The position numbers and the translations under genes are program-made. From JACPFJ01 sp036504875 (GTDB taxonomy: Bacteria > Desulfobacterota > Desulfuromonadia > Geobacterales > Pseudopelobacteraceae), in assembly GCA_036504875.1 (NCBI GenBank), contig DASXUK010000070.1, positions 43,207 to 107,206 of the forward strand: a stretch of 64,000 nucleotides of DNA. The letters run 5' to 3'. Shown in pieces: positions 51,188 through 58,694 of this stretch. A model generated the notes under the pieces. The model saw only the letters and a program-made list of their open reading frames with translations. It searched no databases and was not told the DNA's origin. Positions within the stretch are counted from its first letter, which is position 1. Each line of letters starts with the position of its first letter.

Positions 51188-51241
51188 GCCAATCTTCCGC
51201 TATCACCAACCATAGCAGTATAGTTGTAGCGGAAGATTGGC
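51188..51241. repeat. Strong hairpin between cytochrome and sensor genes
   Basis: A perfect 15-bp inverted repeat, GCCAATCTTCCGCTA (51188-51202) and TAGCGGAAGATTGGC (51227-51241), separated by 24 bases. No T-run follows on the plus strand. It could act as an mRNA-stabilising or processing structure, or as a weak attenuator. Confidence 0.7.
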
Positions 51242-51300
51242 AAGTCATCAAACAATGTTTAAAGTGAGCATCTGATTGGTATGTAATTGGAGGTAGAACC

Positions 51301-52143
51301 ATGTTCACGAGCCTTGTAGGAAAAGCTCTTGTTCCAGTAGGGGTGGCAGTTACAGGCTTTGTGGTTGTGTGTTGTCTGCTGCTCTATTCGGTAATAAAGG
51401 AAGATGTCAACCGCGATTCCGTTCTTCATGCCACCAACCTGGCGGATATCATCCTGAAGTCGACCCGCCATGCCATGCTGAAGTCAGATCGAGAGACCCT
51501 AAACAACATTATCCGCAACATCGGCGAACAAAATGGTGTGGAACATGTAAGAATTTTCAATAAGAAGGGTGTTGTCAATATATCGGCAAAGCCCGGAGAA
51601 ATTAATCACCAGGTGGACAAGAAAGCGGAAGGCTGTATCTCATGTCACAGCGGCGATGTTCCTGTTACCAGCCTTGGTAGGATGGAACAGGCGCGGACAT
51701 TCAAAAACGGCAATGGCAATAAAGTCCTTGCAATAACAGCACCCATCTACAATGAGCCGGAATGCTCCAATGCCGCCTGCCACGTTCATCCCCCCGCTCA
51801 GAAAATTCTGGGCACCCTTGACATAGGGCTCTCGCGCGAGGCTCTTGACAAATCACTGGCCGCCCTACGCACCCAGATGATCCTGTTTACCCTTATGACC
51901 CTGATGCTTACCGTGGGTGGCGTAACCGCTTTATTACGAAGAAATGTCTTTTTGCCCATCCAAGCGGTGCGCGACTACATCTGCAGGATAAGCGACAAAG
52001 ACAATCAGGCTGCCCCTCCTCCGACACACCTTCCTCAAGACCTTGACAGAATTACCAAATGTTTCTATAACCTCATGCAGAAACACAACAAAACCGAACG
52101 AGAACTTGATGAAGCCCGGAAAGGTGTGGTGCGGCAGGAGTAA
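51301..52143 (+). CDS. Heme-sensor membrane protein without kinase domain
   Basis: A 280-residue protein with an N-terminal helix (about 9-30), a periplasmic domain of about 160 residues and a second helix (about 195-215), followed by a short HAMP-like and coiled stretch that ends without a transmitter. The periplasmic domain has CISCHSGD (CxxCH) and CSNAACHVH (CxxxxCH), the same two motifs as the histidine kinase at 42849, with similar spacing and surrounding residues (ITAPIYNEPEC versus TKAIYNKPEC). It is a truncated paralog of that sensor, or a stand-alone sensing or electron-transfer subunit. Ribosome site GGAGGTAG precedes ATG 51301. Confidence 0.85.
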   Translation: MFTSLVGKALVPVGVAVTGFVVVCCLLLYSVIKEDVNRDSVLHATNLADIILKSTRHAMLKSDRETLNNIIRNIGEQNGVEHVRIFNKKGVVNISAKPGEINHQVDKKAEGCISCHSGDVPVTSLGRMEQARTFKNGNGNKVLAITAPIYNEPECSNAACHVHPPAQKILGTLDIGLSREALDKSLAALRTQMILFTLMTLMLTVGGVTALLRRNVFLPIQAVRDYICRISDKDNQAAPPPTHLPQDLDRITKCFYNLMQKHNKTERELDEARKGVVRQE

Positions 52144-52178
52144 CCGCCACTCACTCTGGTCACCTCGCCAGATCCGTT

Positions 52179-52763
52179 ATGGTTGCCAGCAGCATTGGAC
52201 TCTCAATGACGGATATTTCACAAGAACAACAATCGGTAACCGAAGTCTCGCAAGAACGGGATGGCCGGGAAGCGCTCCTCCAAGTCATTCATAAAGAGAT
52301 CAGGCGACTCAGGAGCTTCAGCAACCGCGGACTGTGGGCCTTTTCGCTGTTCCTGCTGGTCAGTATGATGGCTTGGTACGATTTCCGTCTAATCCCCTTT
52401 CCCGAAAGTTTCATTGCTTCTTTGGGCGCACCGCCACCACCGCATCTGATCAGTTATCTGCTGCTCTTTTATACCTTTTCCGCCATCATCCTTAGTCTCT
52501 CGCGCATGACCGGAAATATAGAGCATAAAAGCAGCTTCTGCCATGTTGGTTATCTGACCGGGTTTTATCTTTTTTATCACTTCTCTAAGGCTCTGGATGA
52601 CAACTACTGGGCAGTCTTTGGAGCCGGAATTACTATTCTGGGTGTTGAAACATATCGCATCTGGAACTTCTGTAACGAGGCCATCCGCATCAAAAATGAG
52701 CAACTGGAGTATGTCAAGAAGACCGGCCGGATGCCGATTGAGGATCCGTCCCCCTTTGAATGA
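52179..52763 (+). CDS. Four-helix membrane protein of unknown function
   Basis: A 194-residue protein. The N-terminal 50 residues are hydrophilic and charged. Four hydrophobic segments follow (about 53-68, 88-104, 121-133 and 143-160), the second preceded by APPPPHLISYLLLFYT, and the C-terminal tail is charged (RIKNEQLEYVKKTGRM). It lies 35 bases after the heme sensor and appears to be the last gene of the operon. I do not recognise it. The start is uncertain: ATG 52179 and ATG 52206 both lack a good ribosome site, and translational coupling to the upstream gene is possible. Confidence 0.7.
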   Translation: MVASSIGLSMTDISQEQQSVTEVSQERDGREALLQVIHKEIRRLRSFSNRGLWAFSLFLLVSMMAWYDFRLIPFPESFIASLGAPPPPHLISYLLLFYTFSAIILSLSRMTGNIEHKSSFCHVGYLTGFYLFYHFSKALDDNYWAVFGAGITILGVETYRIWNFCNEAIRIKNEQLEYVKKTGRMPIEDPSPFE

Positions 52764-53300
52764 ACCTCTTTAGCCATCCTCAAGTTTACCGCAACCTTTC
52801 CCAAAATTGCTGCTTATCCTTTCTACATCCATCTTCCTGTGACTCTGACATCGGCCTCAACTGCTTTATCTTTGTAAATTTCTTTGACATTAGTAGGTTT
52901 CGCAGGGGACCGTATTCGCGGATTCCTGGATGTAAAGAAAATGTTGAGGCCACTGATGAGGTCTTTTAAATCGGGAAGATCGGTTTATGGACCAAGGCTG
53001 ATTCAGTTACTTGTTTTGATGAAGTCCGGGTTCAAATACAAAGGTAACATTATGCTAACAAAATAGTATTGTTACTTTTTTTCGCGGCCTTTCTTGAACG
53101 TAAAGCTTCTTTACGTTCAAGAAAGGCCTTACTAATAGCGGCATTGCAAACTATCCTGCCAAACGTAAAATTTATGTTTTGCCTGTAATCTAAAGATTGT
53201 AAACAAACTGATTTGCCTTATCGTTCACACTCTCCAATCCCAGGGTCAATGCTCCCAATTTTAAGCAAACCTTTTCCCAACCGATTTGCTGCATGGCTTT
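52764..53300. other. Intergenic region with a very strong hairpin
   Basis: About 535 bases between the respiratory operon and the convergent multicopper oxidase gene. Apart from a 20-bp hairpin at 53086-53128 and AT-rich segments I see no gene; a 69-codon frame at 52760-52969 has no support. Confidence 0.55.
53086..53128. repeat. 20-bp perfect hairpin
   Basis: Arms GGCCTTTCTTGAACGTAAAG (53086-53105) and its exact complement at 53109-53128, with a 3-base loop. T7 lies just before it on the plus strand, but no T-run follows on either strand. It probably blocks read-through between convergent transcripts. Confidence 0.8.
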
Positions 53301-55439
53301 TTATATGACCACCAATGGGCGCATCATGTCATGCTCTTCGTGCTCCAGGATATGGCAGTGCCAGACATACTCATTGCCACCGGTACGAGGGCTGGGCGGC
53401 GTTGGAATTATTGTGCCGTTGGCGGTGCGAACGTTGGGGATATCGAATTTCATGATGATCCTGGTGACAGTACCGGGATACATCAGCACGGTCTCCTTCC
53501 AGCCAGCCTCATTGGGATCGGGCGGCAGCGGTGGACCTGTGAAGGTGCCATAGCTGGAAAAGAGCTGACGATTGATTAGTTGCACATTCACCAGGTGAAA
53601 ATGCATCGGGTGGGTATCTCCGGTATTGTTGTAGATCTCCCACACCTCGGTGGCGTATTTTTTTACCACCTCTGTAGCGGGATCGGCATAGGCTGCGCCA
53701 TTGGGCGCCTTTGCATTGCCAAGCAGTTGGATCAGTCTGCCAAATTCATCAAAGGCCTCATTCAAAGTTAGAAACCGCTTGGGTACGCCCGGTGGCGGTA
53801 CCGTAACGCCCGGTGGTACCAGGAAAGGAGCCAGGCCGGCCGTAAAACTGGTACTGGTATTAATCTTCATAAGGGTATCAGCAGTGCCGGTCCGGCTAAC
53901 GACCTTGAATCGCATTAAGACACGGCTATTGGGTCCAAAACCTTGTTTGGTGGTTGCATTGACAGGGTTGGCGGCAACATTCAAACCGGGGAAATAATCG
54001 TTGGCATCATCCCCAATCGGGAATGGGGCTGGTGCGTCATTGTAGAGAATAATGTTTTTGCCTACATAGTTGCTGAAATCGATGATGATATCCGGCCGCT
54101 CAGCCGGCGCAACCAGGAGCGACTTCTGAACCTTGGAGGGATCGATTGCCCCGGTCACCGGATCTGGCAGAGGGACAAACATCGGCACATTGGTCCGCAC
54201 TTGAGCCGGACGCGCCAGAAAGCCACCTTCGGTGCCGATCTGCAGCACGGCCGGTTTTTGCTGCCCGGCATCGATAAAAGGTGCATTTTTGGGTCTTCCG
54301 TTGGCATCCAGGGTGATGCCGTTGGCACTGCCGTCATCTACGTATAACTGCAGGTTCAGGAATCGGGAGTTACTGGCGTTCAGCATGCGCAGACGGTAGC
54401 GGCGCCCCTCGACCGTGGCCTGAGGAAATACCGTACCGTTGACCAGCATGGTGTCGCCGAAAAATTCGGGAACCGCCGACGGATTGGGCAGAGGGAGGCC
54501 GTTCGGCCCGACAGTGGCTTCGTAGATATGGGGATACCAGAGGCTGCCGGGCTGGGTGGCAACCTTCTGTACCAGACTGCTCCAGGTCGGGTCGGCGCTG
54601 GCGATATTTGATCCCACAAAGACCTTATCCTGGAAGATTAGCGGGATCTCGTGCCCTCCTCTTTCTACATAATCCGGCAGACCCATGTTGATCAGGTTGT
54701 TTTCGAACGAGTCGCGCAGGAGCACCCCGGAGGCGATGCCGGCATAGGCATTGAGGCGGGTAATGCCAATAGCGTGGTCATGATACCATAGGAAGCGGGC
54801 GCTCTGATTCATTGGATAGTAGTAGGAAGCAAAACCGGGGTTGGCGGTAGGATTCAGCACCTTATTATTTAAAAAAGAAGCGCCATGATTTCCATATGGG
54901 TCAAACCAACTATGGGGCCCACCATCGCTGATCCAGGGCACATAGCCGCCATGCAGGTGCACTGAGGTCCGATTGACCGGCTGATCAGCGCCCATGATCG
55001 TTCTGTCGACCGGAAGGATATGTTTATTTGTGAAAAGAATATTCTGAAAGGTAATCTGAATCGGTTTACCCTTTTGGGCGACAATCAGCCCACCCAGATG
55101 GGTGGGGGTGGTAAAACCTCCCAGGCTGTTCATGGGACAGAAACCCCACAGGGTAGTCGGGCCGAGGGTCGGGCATACGCCACGATCCTGGAACTGCTTG
55201 ATGGTCAGACTGTAGGAGGTCACCCCGGTAACCGATGCCTTCCAGGAATTGGGAATCGCCACCGGAATCCCCCCCGGGCCGATCCCGCGCAACTTGGTAC
55301 CGAAAAGCGGTATCAGGGAGGGTGTCTGGTAAAAGGCCTCAGCCCTACCGGCCCCCATCCAGCGAAACGGGGCCGGGAGAAACATGGCACCTCCGGCCAA
55401 AGCACTCATATGCAGGAATCTTCTTCTGCTGATCTTCAT
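53301..55439 (-). CDS. Exported multicopper oxidase (laccase/CotA-like)
   Basis: A 712-residue enzyme with a Tat signal (SRRRFLHMSALAGGAMFLP). All copper ligands are present: SVHLHGGYVPWISDGG, FLWYHDHAIGITRLN, HPMHFHLVNVQ and EYVWHCHILEHEEHDMM (the His-Cys-His of type 1/3 copper). Domain order and length are those of three-domain bilirubin-oxidase/CotA-type enzymes. It could oxidise metals or phenols with oxygen. In Geobacter a multicopper protein (OmpB) is tied to iron(III) oxide reduction, but this protein is shorter. Ribosome site GAGAGGAGAG precedes ATG 55439. A regulator gene lies 218 bases upstream on the same strand. Confidence 0.93.
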   Translation of the reverse strand: MKISRRRFLHMSALAGGAMFLPAPFRWMGAGRAEAFYQTPSLIPLFGTKLRGIGPGGIPVAIPNSWKASVTGVTSYSLTIKQFQDRGVCPTLGPTTLWGFCPMNSLGGFTTPTHLGGLIVAQKGKPIQITFQNILFTNKHILPVDRTIMGADQPVNRTSVHLHGGYVPWISDGGPHSWFDPYGNHGASFLNNKVLNPTANPGFASYYYPMNQSARFLWYHDHAIGITRLNAYAGIASGVLLRDSFENNLINMGLPDYVERGGHEIPLIFQDKVFVGSNIASADPTWSSLVQKVATQPGSLWYPHIYEATVGPNGLPLPNPSAVPEFFGDTMLVNGTVFPQATVEGRRYRLRMLNASNSRFLNLQLYVDDGSANGITLDANGRPKNAPFIDAGQQKPAVLQIGTEGGFLARPAQVRTNVPMFVPLPDPVTGAIDPSKVQKSLLVAPAERPDIIIDFSNYVGKNIILYNDAPAPFPIGDDANDYFPGLNVAANPVNATTKQGFGPNSRVLMRFKVVSRTGTADTLMKINTSTSFTAGLAPFLVPPGVTVPPPGVPKRFLTLNEAFDEFGRLIQLLGNAKAPNGAAYADPATEVVKKYATEVWEIYNNTGDTHPMHFHLVNVQLINRQLFSSYGTFTGPPLPPDPNEAGWKETVLMYPGTVTRIIMKFDIPNVRTANGTIIPTPPSPRTGGNEYVWHCHILEHEEHDMMRPLVVI

Positions 55440-55657
55440 AAGCTCTCTCCTCTCAAAGATGGGTTAAAACTTATTCCTGTTTGGGGGTTGCAAAGTTCTA
55501 AATCTTTTAGACTGTAATTATCAGTCATTCAGGCAGGGAATCTTCATGAAAGTTGCTCATTTGAGTAAGGAAAGTTGCTATTTTTGAGGGTCAAGCTAGT
55601 TGAGGAGAGGTTTTAGACAGAAAAAGCCCCCCAGAGAGCTTGCTGCGCCTTGAAAGC

Positions 55658-56395
55658 TTAGCTTTCATTTTGATCAAGGAGTAATAAGGAGGATCTGAAT
55701 TCGGCTGGAGTTAAGGAATGGACTTTTTTGAACTGCCGGTAGAACTCACTCAGATTATTGAATCCGGTCCGGATCGCCACCTTTGAAATGCTAATATCGG
55801 TATTTTCTAAAAGGATGGTTGCCCGGTATATGCGCAGGTTGAGGATGAACTGTATCGGGCTGATCCCAAAGTATTTTTTAAAAAGTCTACTGAAGTGAAA
55901 CTTGCTCAGACAGGCCTCTTGGGCAATCTTATCCAGGCTGATCCGGCTCGACAGGTTCATCTCGATGAATTGAATCGCGCGCAAGAGTCGTTCCGGTATG
56001 TATGTAGATCTGCTGGGGGTTGCTGATATCTTTGTTTGATCTTCATATACTAATACAGGCGGAACTGTATTCTGGTTCAATGCGGAGCCGTTTTTTATCC
56101 TGATCGTGGTTATCTGGGAGCTTCCATCTAATTCTTGCTGTTCCCTGCCTTTGGTCGATCCTCCCCCATTATAATTGACCGGGATCTGGAGATGACTCTG
56201 TTTGAAATCAGGCGGCAAGCTGAGTTTTTGAAGCGAGACCAGATCGAATTCCATTTTTGGATTGATTAATAATGAATTATGGGACGAGTTATCTATAGTT
56301 TGCAGTGGTTCCAGGACCTCAGCAACATTCCCGAAGGCGCTGAAGCAGATTCTATTCCCCTGTTCGTCATAGATTAACAAAAGACCCTTTTGCAT
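55658..56395 (-). CDS. AraC-family transcriptional regulator
   Basis: A 245-residue protein. The C-terminal 110 residues form the double helix-turn-helix of AraC: LDKIAQEACLSKFHFSRLFK, GISPIQFILNLRIYRATILL, SISKVAIRTGFNNLSEFYRQ and SLTPAEFRSS. The N-terminal part (about 1-130) begins KGLLLIYDEQGNRICF and has no clear cupin signature. It could control the multicopper oxidase gene downstream on the same strand, or itself. No binding site was identified. Confidence 0.9.
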   Translation of the reverse strand: MQKGLLLIYDEQGNRICFSAFGNVAEVLEPLQTIDNSSHNSLLINPKMEFDLVSLQKLSLPPDFKQSHLQIPVNYNGGGSTKGREQQELDGSSQITTIRIKNGSALNQNTVPPVLVYEDQTKISATPSRSTYIPERLLRAIQFIEMNLSSRISLDKIAQEACLSKFHFSRLFKKYFGISPIQFILNLRIYRATILLENTDISISKVAIRTGFNNLSEFYRQFKKVHSLTPAEFRSSLLLLDQNES

Positions 56396-56758
56396 GAGTT
56401 GGGCATCCCACCGCAGTTTATGCTACTGGAAAATGATATTAATTATGAATTAATATTAACACTATCTGTTTCGATGACAATTTCCACCATTGATTATTGC
56501 TACTTTTTCAACCAAAATTTTGCAAAACTTTCATTAGTGCGGCGGGTAATTCATTGTTTTAGATTTATTTGATTTTAAACGAGCCTTGACATGTACTTTC
56601 ATATAAGTAGAATTTAATTTATGAAAGGAGAGGGGGTGGAAAACAAGAGATCTCTGTAAAAAATCTGCGCCAAAACAAATTTTCTGACGACATTTTATTT
56701 GAAGCTAGCTTTGCGGCACGCCTCACGGGGCGAACTACTACTAAAAAGGAGCTAAAGC
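56396..56758. other. Upstream region of the tandem cytochromes
   Basis: The first 180 bases are AT-rich and hold no gene. A sigma-70 promoter at 56586 is followed by a transcribed leader of about 140 bases (AGAGGGGGTGG at 56631 and GGAGCTAAAGC at the end) that partly recurs before the second cytochrome gene. Confidence 0.55.
56586..56613 (+). promoter_or_regulatory. Sigma-70 promoter, first tandem cytochrome
   Basis: TTGACA (56586-56591), a 16-base spacer, TAGAAT (56608-56613). The segment TTGACATGTACTTTCAT is identical before the second cytochrome gene (57461). Confidence 0.7.
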
Positions 56759-57259
56759 ATGTTAAACAAAACAAGGAAACTTCTTGCTCTCATGATATGT
56801 ATGGGCTTAATGCAATTTGGAGCAATTGCGGCCGCCGATGATGATGACACCGGTGCAGCAACCGGCGGCAGCACGGAACGTTATGAAAGAGAAAGGGGAG
56901 ACCGGGGGGAGAGGGACGAGGAACGCGGGCGGCAACCAAGGGTGACACCATCACCAACTCCGACACCGTCACCAACTCCATCGCCGAGTCCAACTCCGAA
57001 GCCGTCGCCGAGTCCGACTCCGAAGCCGTCGCCGAGTCCGACTCCGAAGCCATCGCCGAGTCCATCACCGACTCCGGCTCCAACCATTGACGGCGCTGCC
57101 CTGTACAACAGCAAATGCGCCGGATGTCACGGCTCGGCCAAGCGCGGCAGTTCCGCCTCCAGTATCCAGAGCGCCATCAATAACAACACCGGCGGCATGG
57201 GCTCCGCCTCCCTCAGGGCCCTGACCCCGGCACAAATCACAGCCATTTCCCAATACTGA
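56759..57259 (+). CDS. Monoheme c-type cytochrome with Pro/Ser/Thr-rich linker (paralog 1)
   Basis: A 166-residue exported protein. The signal peptide (KLLALMICMGLMQFGAIAAA) is followed by a hydrophilic Asp/Glu/Arg-rich stretch (about 25-60), a Pro/Ser/Thr/Lys repeat of about 48 residues, and a small class I-like cytochrome domain: IDGAALYNSKCAGCHGSAKRG, with possible distal Met in NTGGMGSAS and the family ending LTPAQITAISQY. It has one heme. The linker resembles the Pro/Thr-rich spacers of extracellular cytochromes such as PgcA. The ribosome site AAAAAGGAGCTAAAGC is also found before paralog 2. It could be surface-exposed and involved in electron transfer to minerals, which is inference. 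Confidence 0.88.
   Translation: MLNKTRKLLALMICMGLMQFGAIAAADDDDTGAATGGSTERYERERGDRGERDEERGRQPRVTPSPTPTPSPTPSPSPTPKPSPSPTPKPSPSPTPKPSPSPSPTPAPTIDGAALYNSKCAGCHGSAKRGSSASSIQSAINNNTGGMGSASLRALTPAQITAISQY
56942..57085. repeat. In-frame tandem repeat, Pro/Ser/Thr/Lys-coding
   Basis: Repeated coding units (mostly built on CCGAGTCCGACTCCGAAG, with a 24-base period between 56990 and 57060) encode TPKPSPSP-type residues. The period is a multiple of three, so the length can change without frameshift. Confidence 0.7.
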
Positions 57260-57280
57260 TCATACACAATTATCACACAC

Positions 57281-57309
57281 ACCCTCCCCTTCCCGGGGGA
57301 GGGTTTTTT
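57281..57309 (+). terminator. Intrinsic terminator after the first cytochrome
   Basis: Stem ACCCTCCCC / GGGGAGGGT with a 6-base loop and six T, about 22 bases after the stop codon. Confidence 0.9.
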
Positions 57310-57460
57310 GGAACAATGGCAATATTTCTCCGCTCGTAAATCCCCTTCAGCAACATTTAGAATGATTCGGTTCTGCCACTAACCTTTATTTTGATAAGTT
57401 TTAAAAGATTGCTTACCTGTGAAGGTAGCCAGATACAACTATTTTGATTTTTAACGAGTC
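57310..57460. other. Spacer between tandem cytochromes
   Basis: About 150 bases without a gene between the first cytochrome's terminator and the second promoter. Nothing else was recognised. Confidence 0.5.
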
Positions 57461-57488
57461 TTGACATGTACTTTCATGTAAGTAAACT
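57461..57488 (+). promoter_or_regulatory. Sigma-70 promoter, second tandem cytochrome
   Basis: TTGACA (57461-57466), a 16-base spacer, TAAACT (57483-57488). It is a close copy of the promoter at 56586, so the duplication included the control region. Confidence 0.65.
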
Positions 57489-57636
57489 TTAATTCAATAA
57501 AGAGAGGGGGTGGAAGTTAGGAATTTTGGTGAAAAGGTTCAGTGCCGAGAGGATTCCTTTATCGGCAAACTGCTCTTATGAAGGTAGAATTGTTGCAACA
57601 GGCCACAAGGCTAACTACTAAAAAAGGAGCTAAAGC

Positions 57637-58203
57637 ATGTTAAACAAATCGAAAAAACTACTTGCTCTAATGATATGCTTGGGGTTTATGCAAATCGGGG
57701 TAATTGCTGCCGCCGATGATGATGAGAGTCAAGGTGCAGCGACCGGCGGCAGCACTGAACGTCATGATAGGGACAAAGATAGGGACAAAGATAAGGACAA
57801 AGATAAGGACAAAGATAAGGACAAGGACAGGGATAAGGAGAGAGGAGACAGGGATAGAGACAGGGACGAGGACCGCGGACGAAAACCAAGGGTGACTCCA
57901 TCTCCGACTCCGACTCCATCTCCGACTCCATCTCCGACTCCATCTCCGACTCCATCTCCGACTCCGACTCCGACACCAACTCCGACACCAACGCCAACTC
58001 CAACGCCAACTCCAACTCCAACGCCAATACCAATACTCGACGGCGCTGCACTGTACAACAGCAAGTGCGCCGGATGCCACGGCTCGGGCATGCGCGGTAG
58101 TTCCGCCTCCAGCATTCAGAATGCCATCAATAATAACACCGGCGGCATGGGCTTCCTCAAGTCCCTGACTCCAGCGCAGATCAACGCCATTTCCCAGTAC
58201 TGA
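57637..58203 (+). CDS. Monoheme c-type cytochrome with Asp-Lys and Pro/Thr repeats (paralog 2)
   Basis: A 188-residue paralog of the preceding cytochrome. Signal peptide (KLLALMICLGFMQIGVIAAA), then a Asp/Lys/Arg-rich segment (about 45-85, DKDKDK-type repeats), a pure Pro/Ser/Thr spacer of about 45 residues, and the same small heme domain: LDGAALYNSKCAGCHGSGMRG, ending LTPAQINAISQY. The two proteins are nearly identical in the signal and heme regions and differ mainly in the repeats. A charged and Pro-rich linker could extend the heme from the membrane or act as an ion-binding stalk. The Pro/Thr-rich part is reminiscent of PgcA. A terminator follows the stop. Confidence 0.88.
   Translation: MLNKSKKLLALMICLGFMQIGVIAAADDDESQGAATGGSTERHDRDKDRDKDKDKDKDKDKDKDRDKERGDRDRDRDEDRGRKPRVTPSPTPTPSPTPSPTPSPTPSPTPTPTPTPTPTPTPTPTPTPTPIPILDGAALYNSKCAGCHGSGMRGSSASSIQNAINNNTGGMGFLKSLTPAQINAISQY
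57766..57850. repeat. Tandem Asp-Lys-coding repeat
   Basis: A 12-base unit close to GACAAAGATAAG is repeated about six times with small changes, encoding DKDKDK. It is in frame in paralog 2. Confidence 0.8.
57895..58032. repeat. Tandem Pro/Thr/Ser-coding repeat
   Basis: Repeats of CCATCTCCGACT and CCAACGCCAACT-like units (six and twelve bases) encode the TPTPSP spacer of paralog 2. The region shows no frame interruption. Confidence 0.8.
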
Positions 58204-58224
58204 TCACACCCAATTGTCACACCA

Positions 58225-58254
58225 AGCCTTCCCCTACCCGGGGAGGGCTTTTTT
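58225..58254 (+). terminator. Intrinsic terminator after the second cytochrome
   Basis: Stem AGCCTTCCCC / GGGGAGGGCT (one G-T pair) followed by six T. Confidence 0.88.
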
Positions 58255-58386
58255 GGGGAAATTCCGGGGACCTAATACTGATCTCCACTTGAACTTTCCT
58301 GGGCGGATAATTTAAAATAATCTTGTCCTCTTTGATGCTACTATATGGTCACGGAGCAAATGCTGTAGCATTAAAAGGAACTATAT

Positions 58387-58689
58387 ATGGGTGTGGAAAT
58401 TTATATCGGACAGCTCGCCGGTACAGTTACGGAGGATGAAGTGCGTAAACTGTTCTCCGTGGCGGGTACGGTTACCTCAGTCCACCTGGTAGCCGATCCC
58501 GTATCCGGTCAATACAGAGGCTGTGGGTACGTCAGGATGTCGACCGAAGATGAAGCCAGAGAGGCGGTCTACCTCTTGAATGGAGCTATGCTCGGTGACC
58601 GCTTGATAGTTGTAAAAGGGGCCACCAAAGTATTTGGCAAAAAAACAGGCTCGTCCGGCGGCAAGGCGGGCAAGGCCCGGGGTCGATAG
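58387..58689 (+). CDS. RNA-recognition-motif (RRM) RNA-binding protein
   Basis: A 100-residue single-RRM protein. RNP2 is IYIGQL (residues 5-10) and RNP1 is YRGCGYVRM (about 44-52), with the aromatic residues that stack on RNA. The C-terminal tail is Lys/Gly/Ser-rich (KKTGSSGGKAGKARGR). These small bacterial RRMs (Rbp type) bind single-stranded RNA and often respond to cold or stress. Ribosome site AAAAGGAACTATAT precedes ATG 58387. It is monocistronic as far as seen. A gene-less ACGAAG inverted-repeat pair begins six bases after the stop. Confidence 0.95.
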   Translation: MGVEIYIGQLAGTVTEDEVRKLFSVAGTVTSVHLVADPVSGQYRGCGYVRMSTEDEAREAVYLLNGAMLGDRLIVVKGATKVFGKKTGSSGGKAGKARGR

Positions 58690-58694
58690 TAATG

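Noticed and set aside
52760..52969. 69-codon frame after the respiratory operon
   Set aside because: It overlaps the end of the previous gene, has no ribosome site and no recognisable sequence.
56614..57636. Possible GEMM (c-di-GMP/cGAMP) riboswitch in leaders of the tandem cytochromes
   Set aside because: The hallmark segments (GGCAAACC and ACGCAAAGCC) are absent; only small hairpins are seen.
57766..58032. Regular short repeats as a possible CRISPR array
   Set aside because: The repeats are contiguous 6-12 base units without spacers and encode protein in frame.
57686..58051. Minus-strand frames rich in Glu-Leu or Val-Gly repeats opposite the second cytochrome
   Set aside because: They are the complement of tandem repeats; every frame stays open there.
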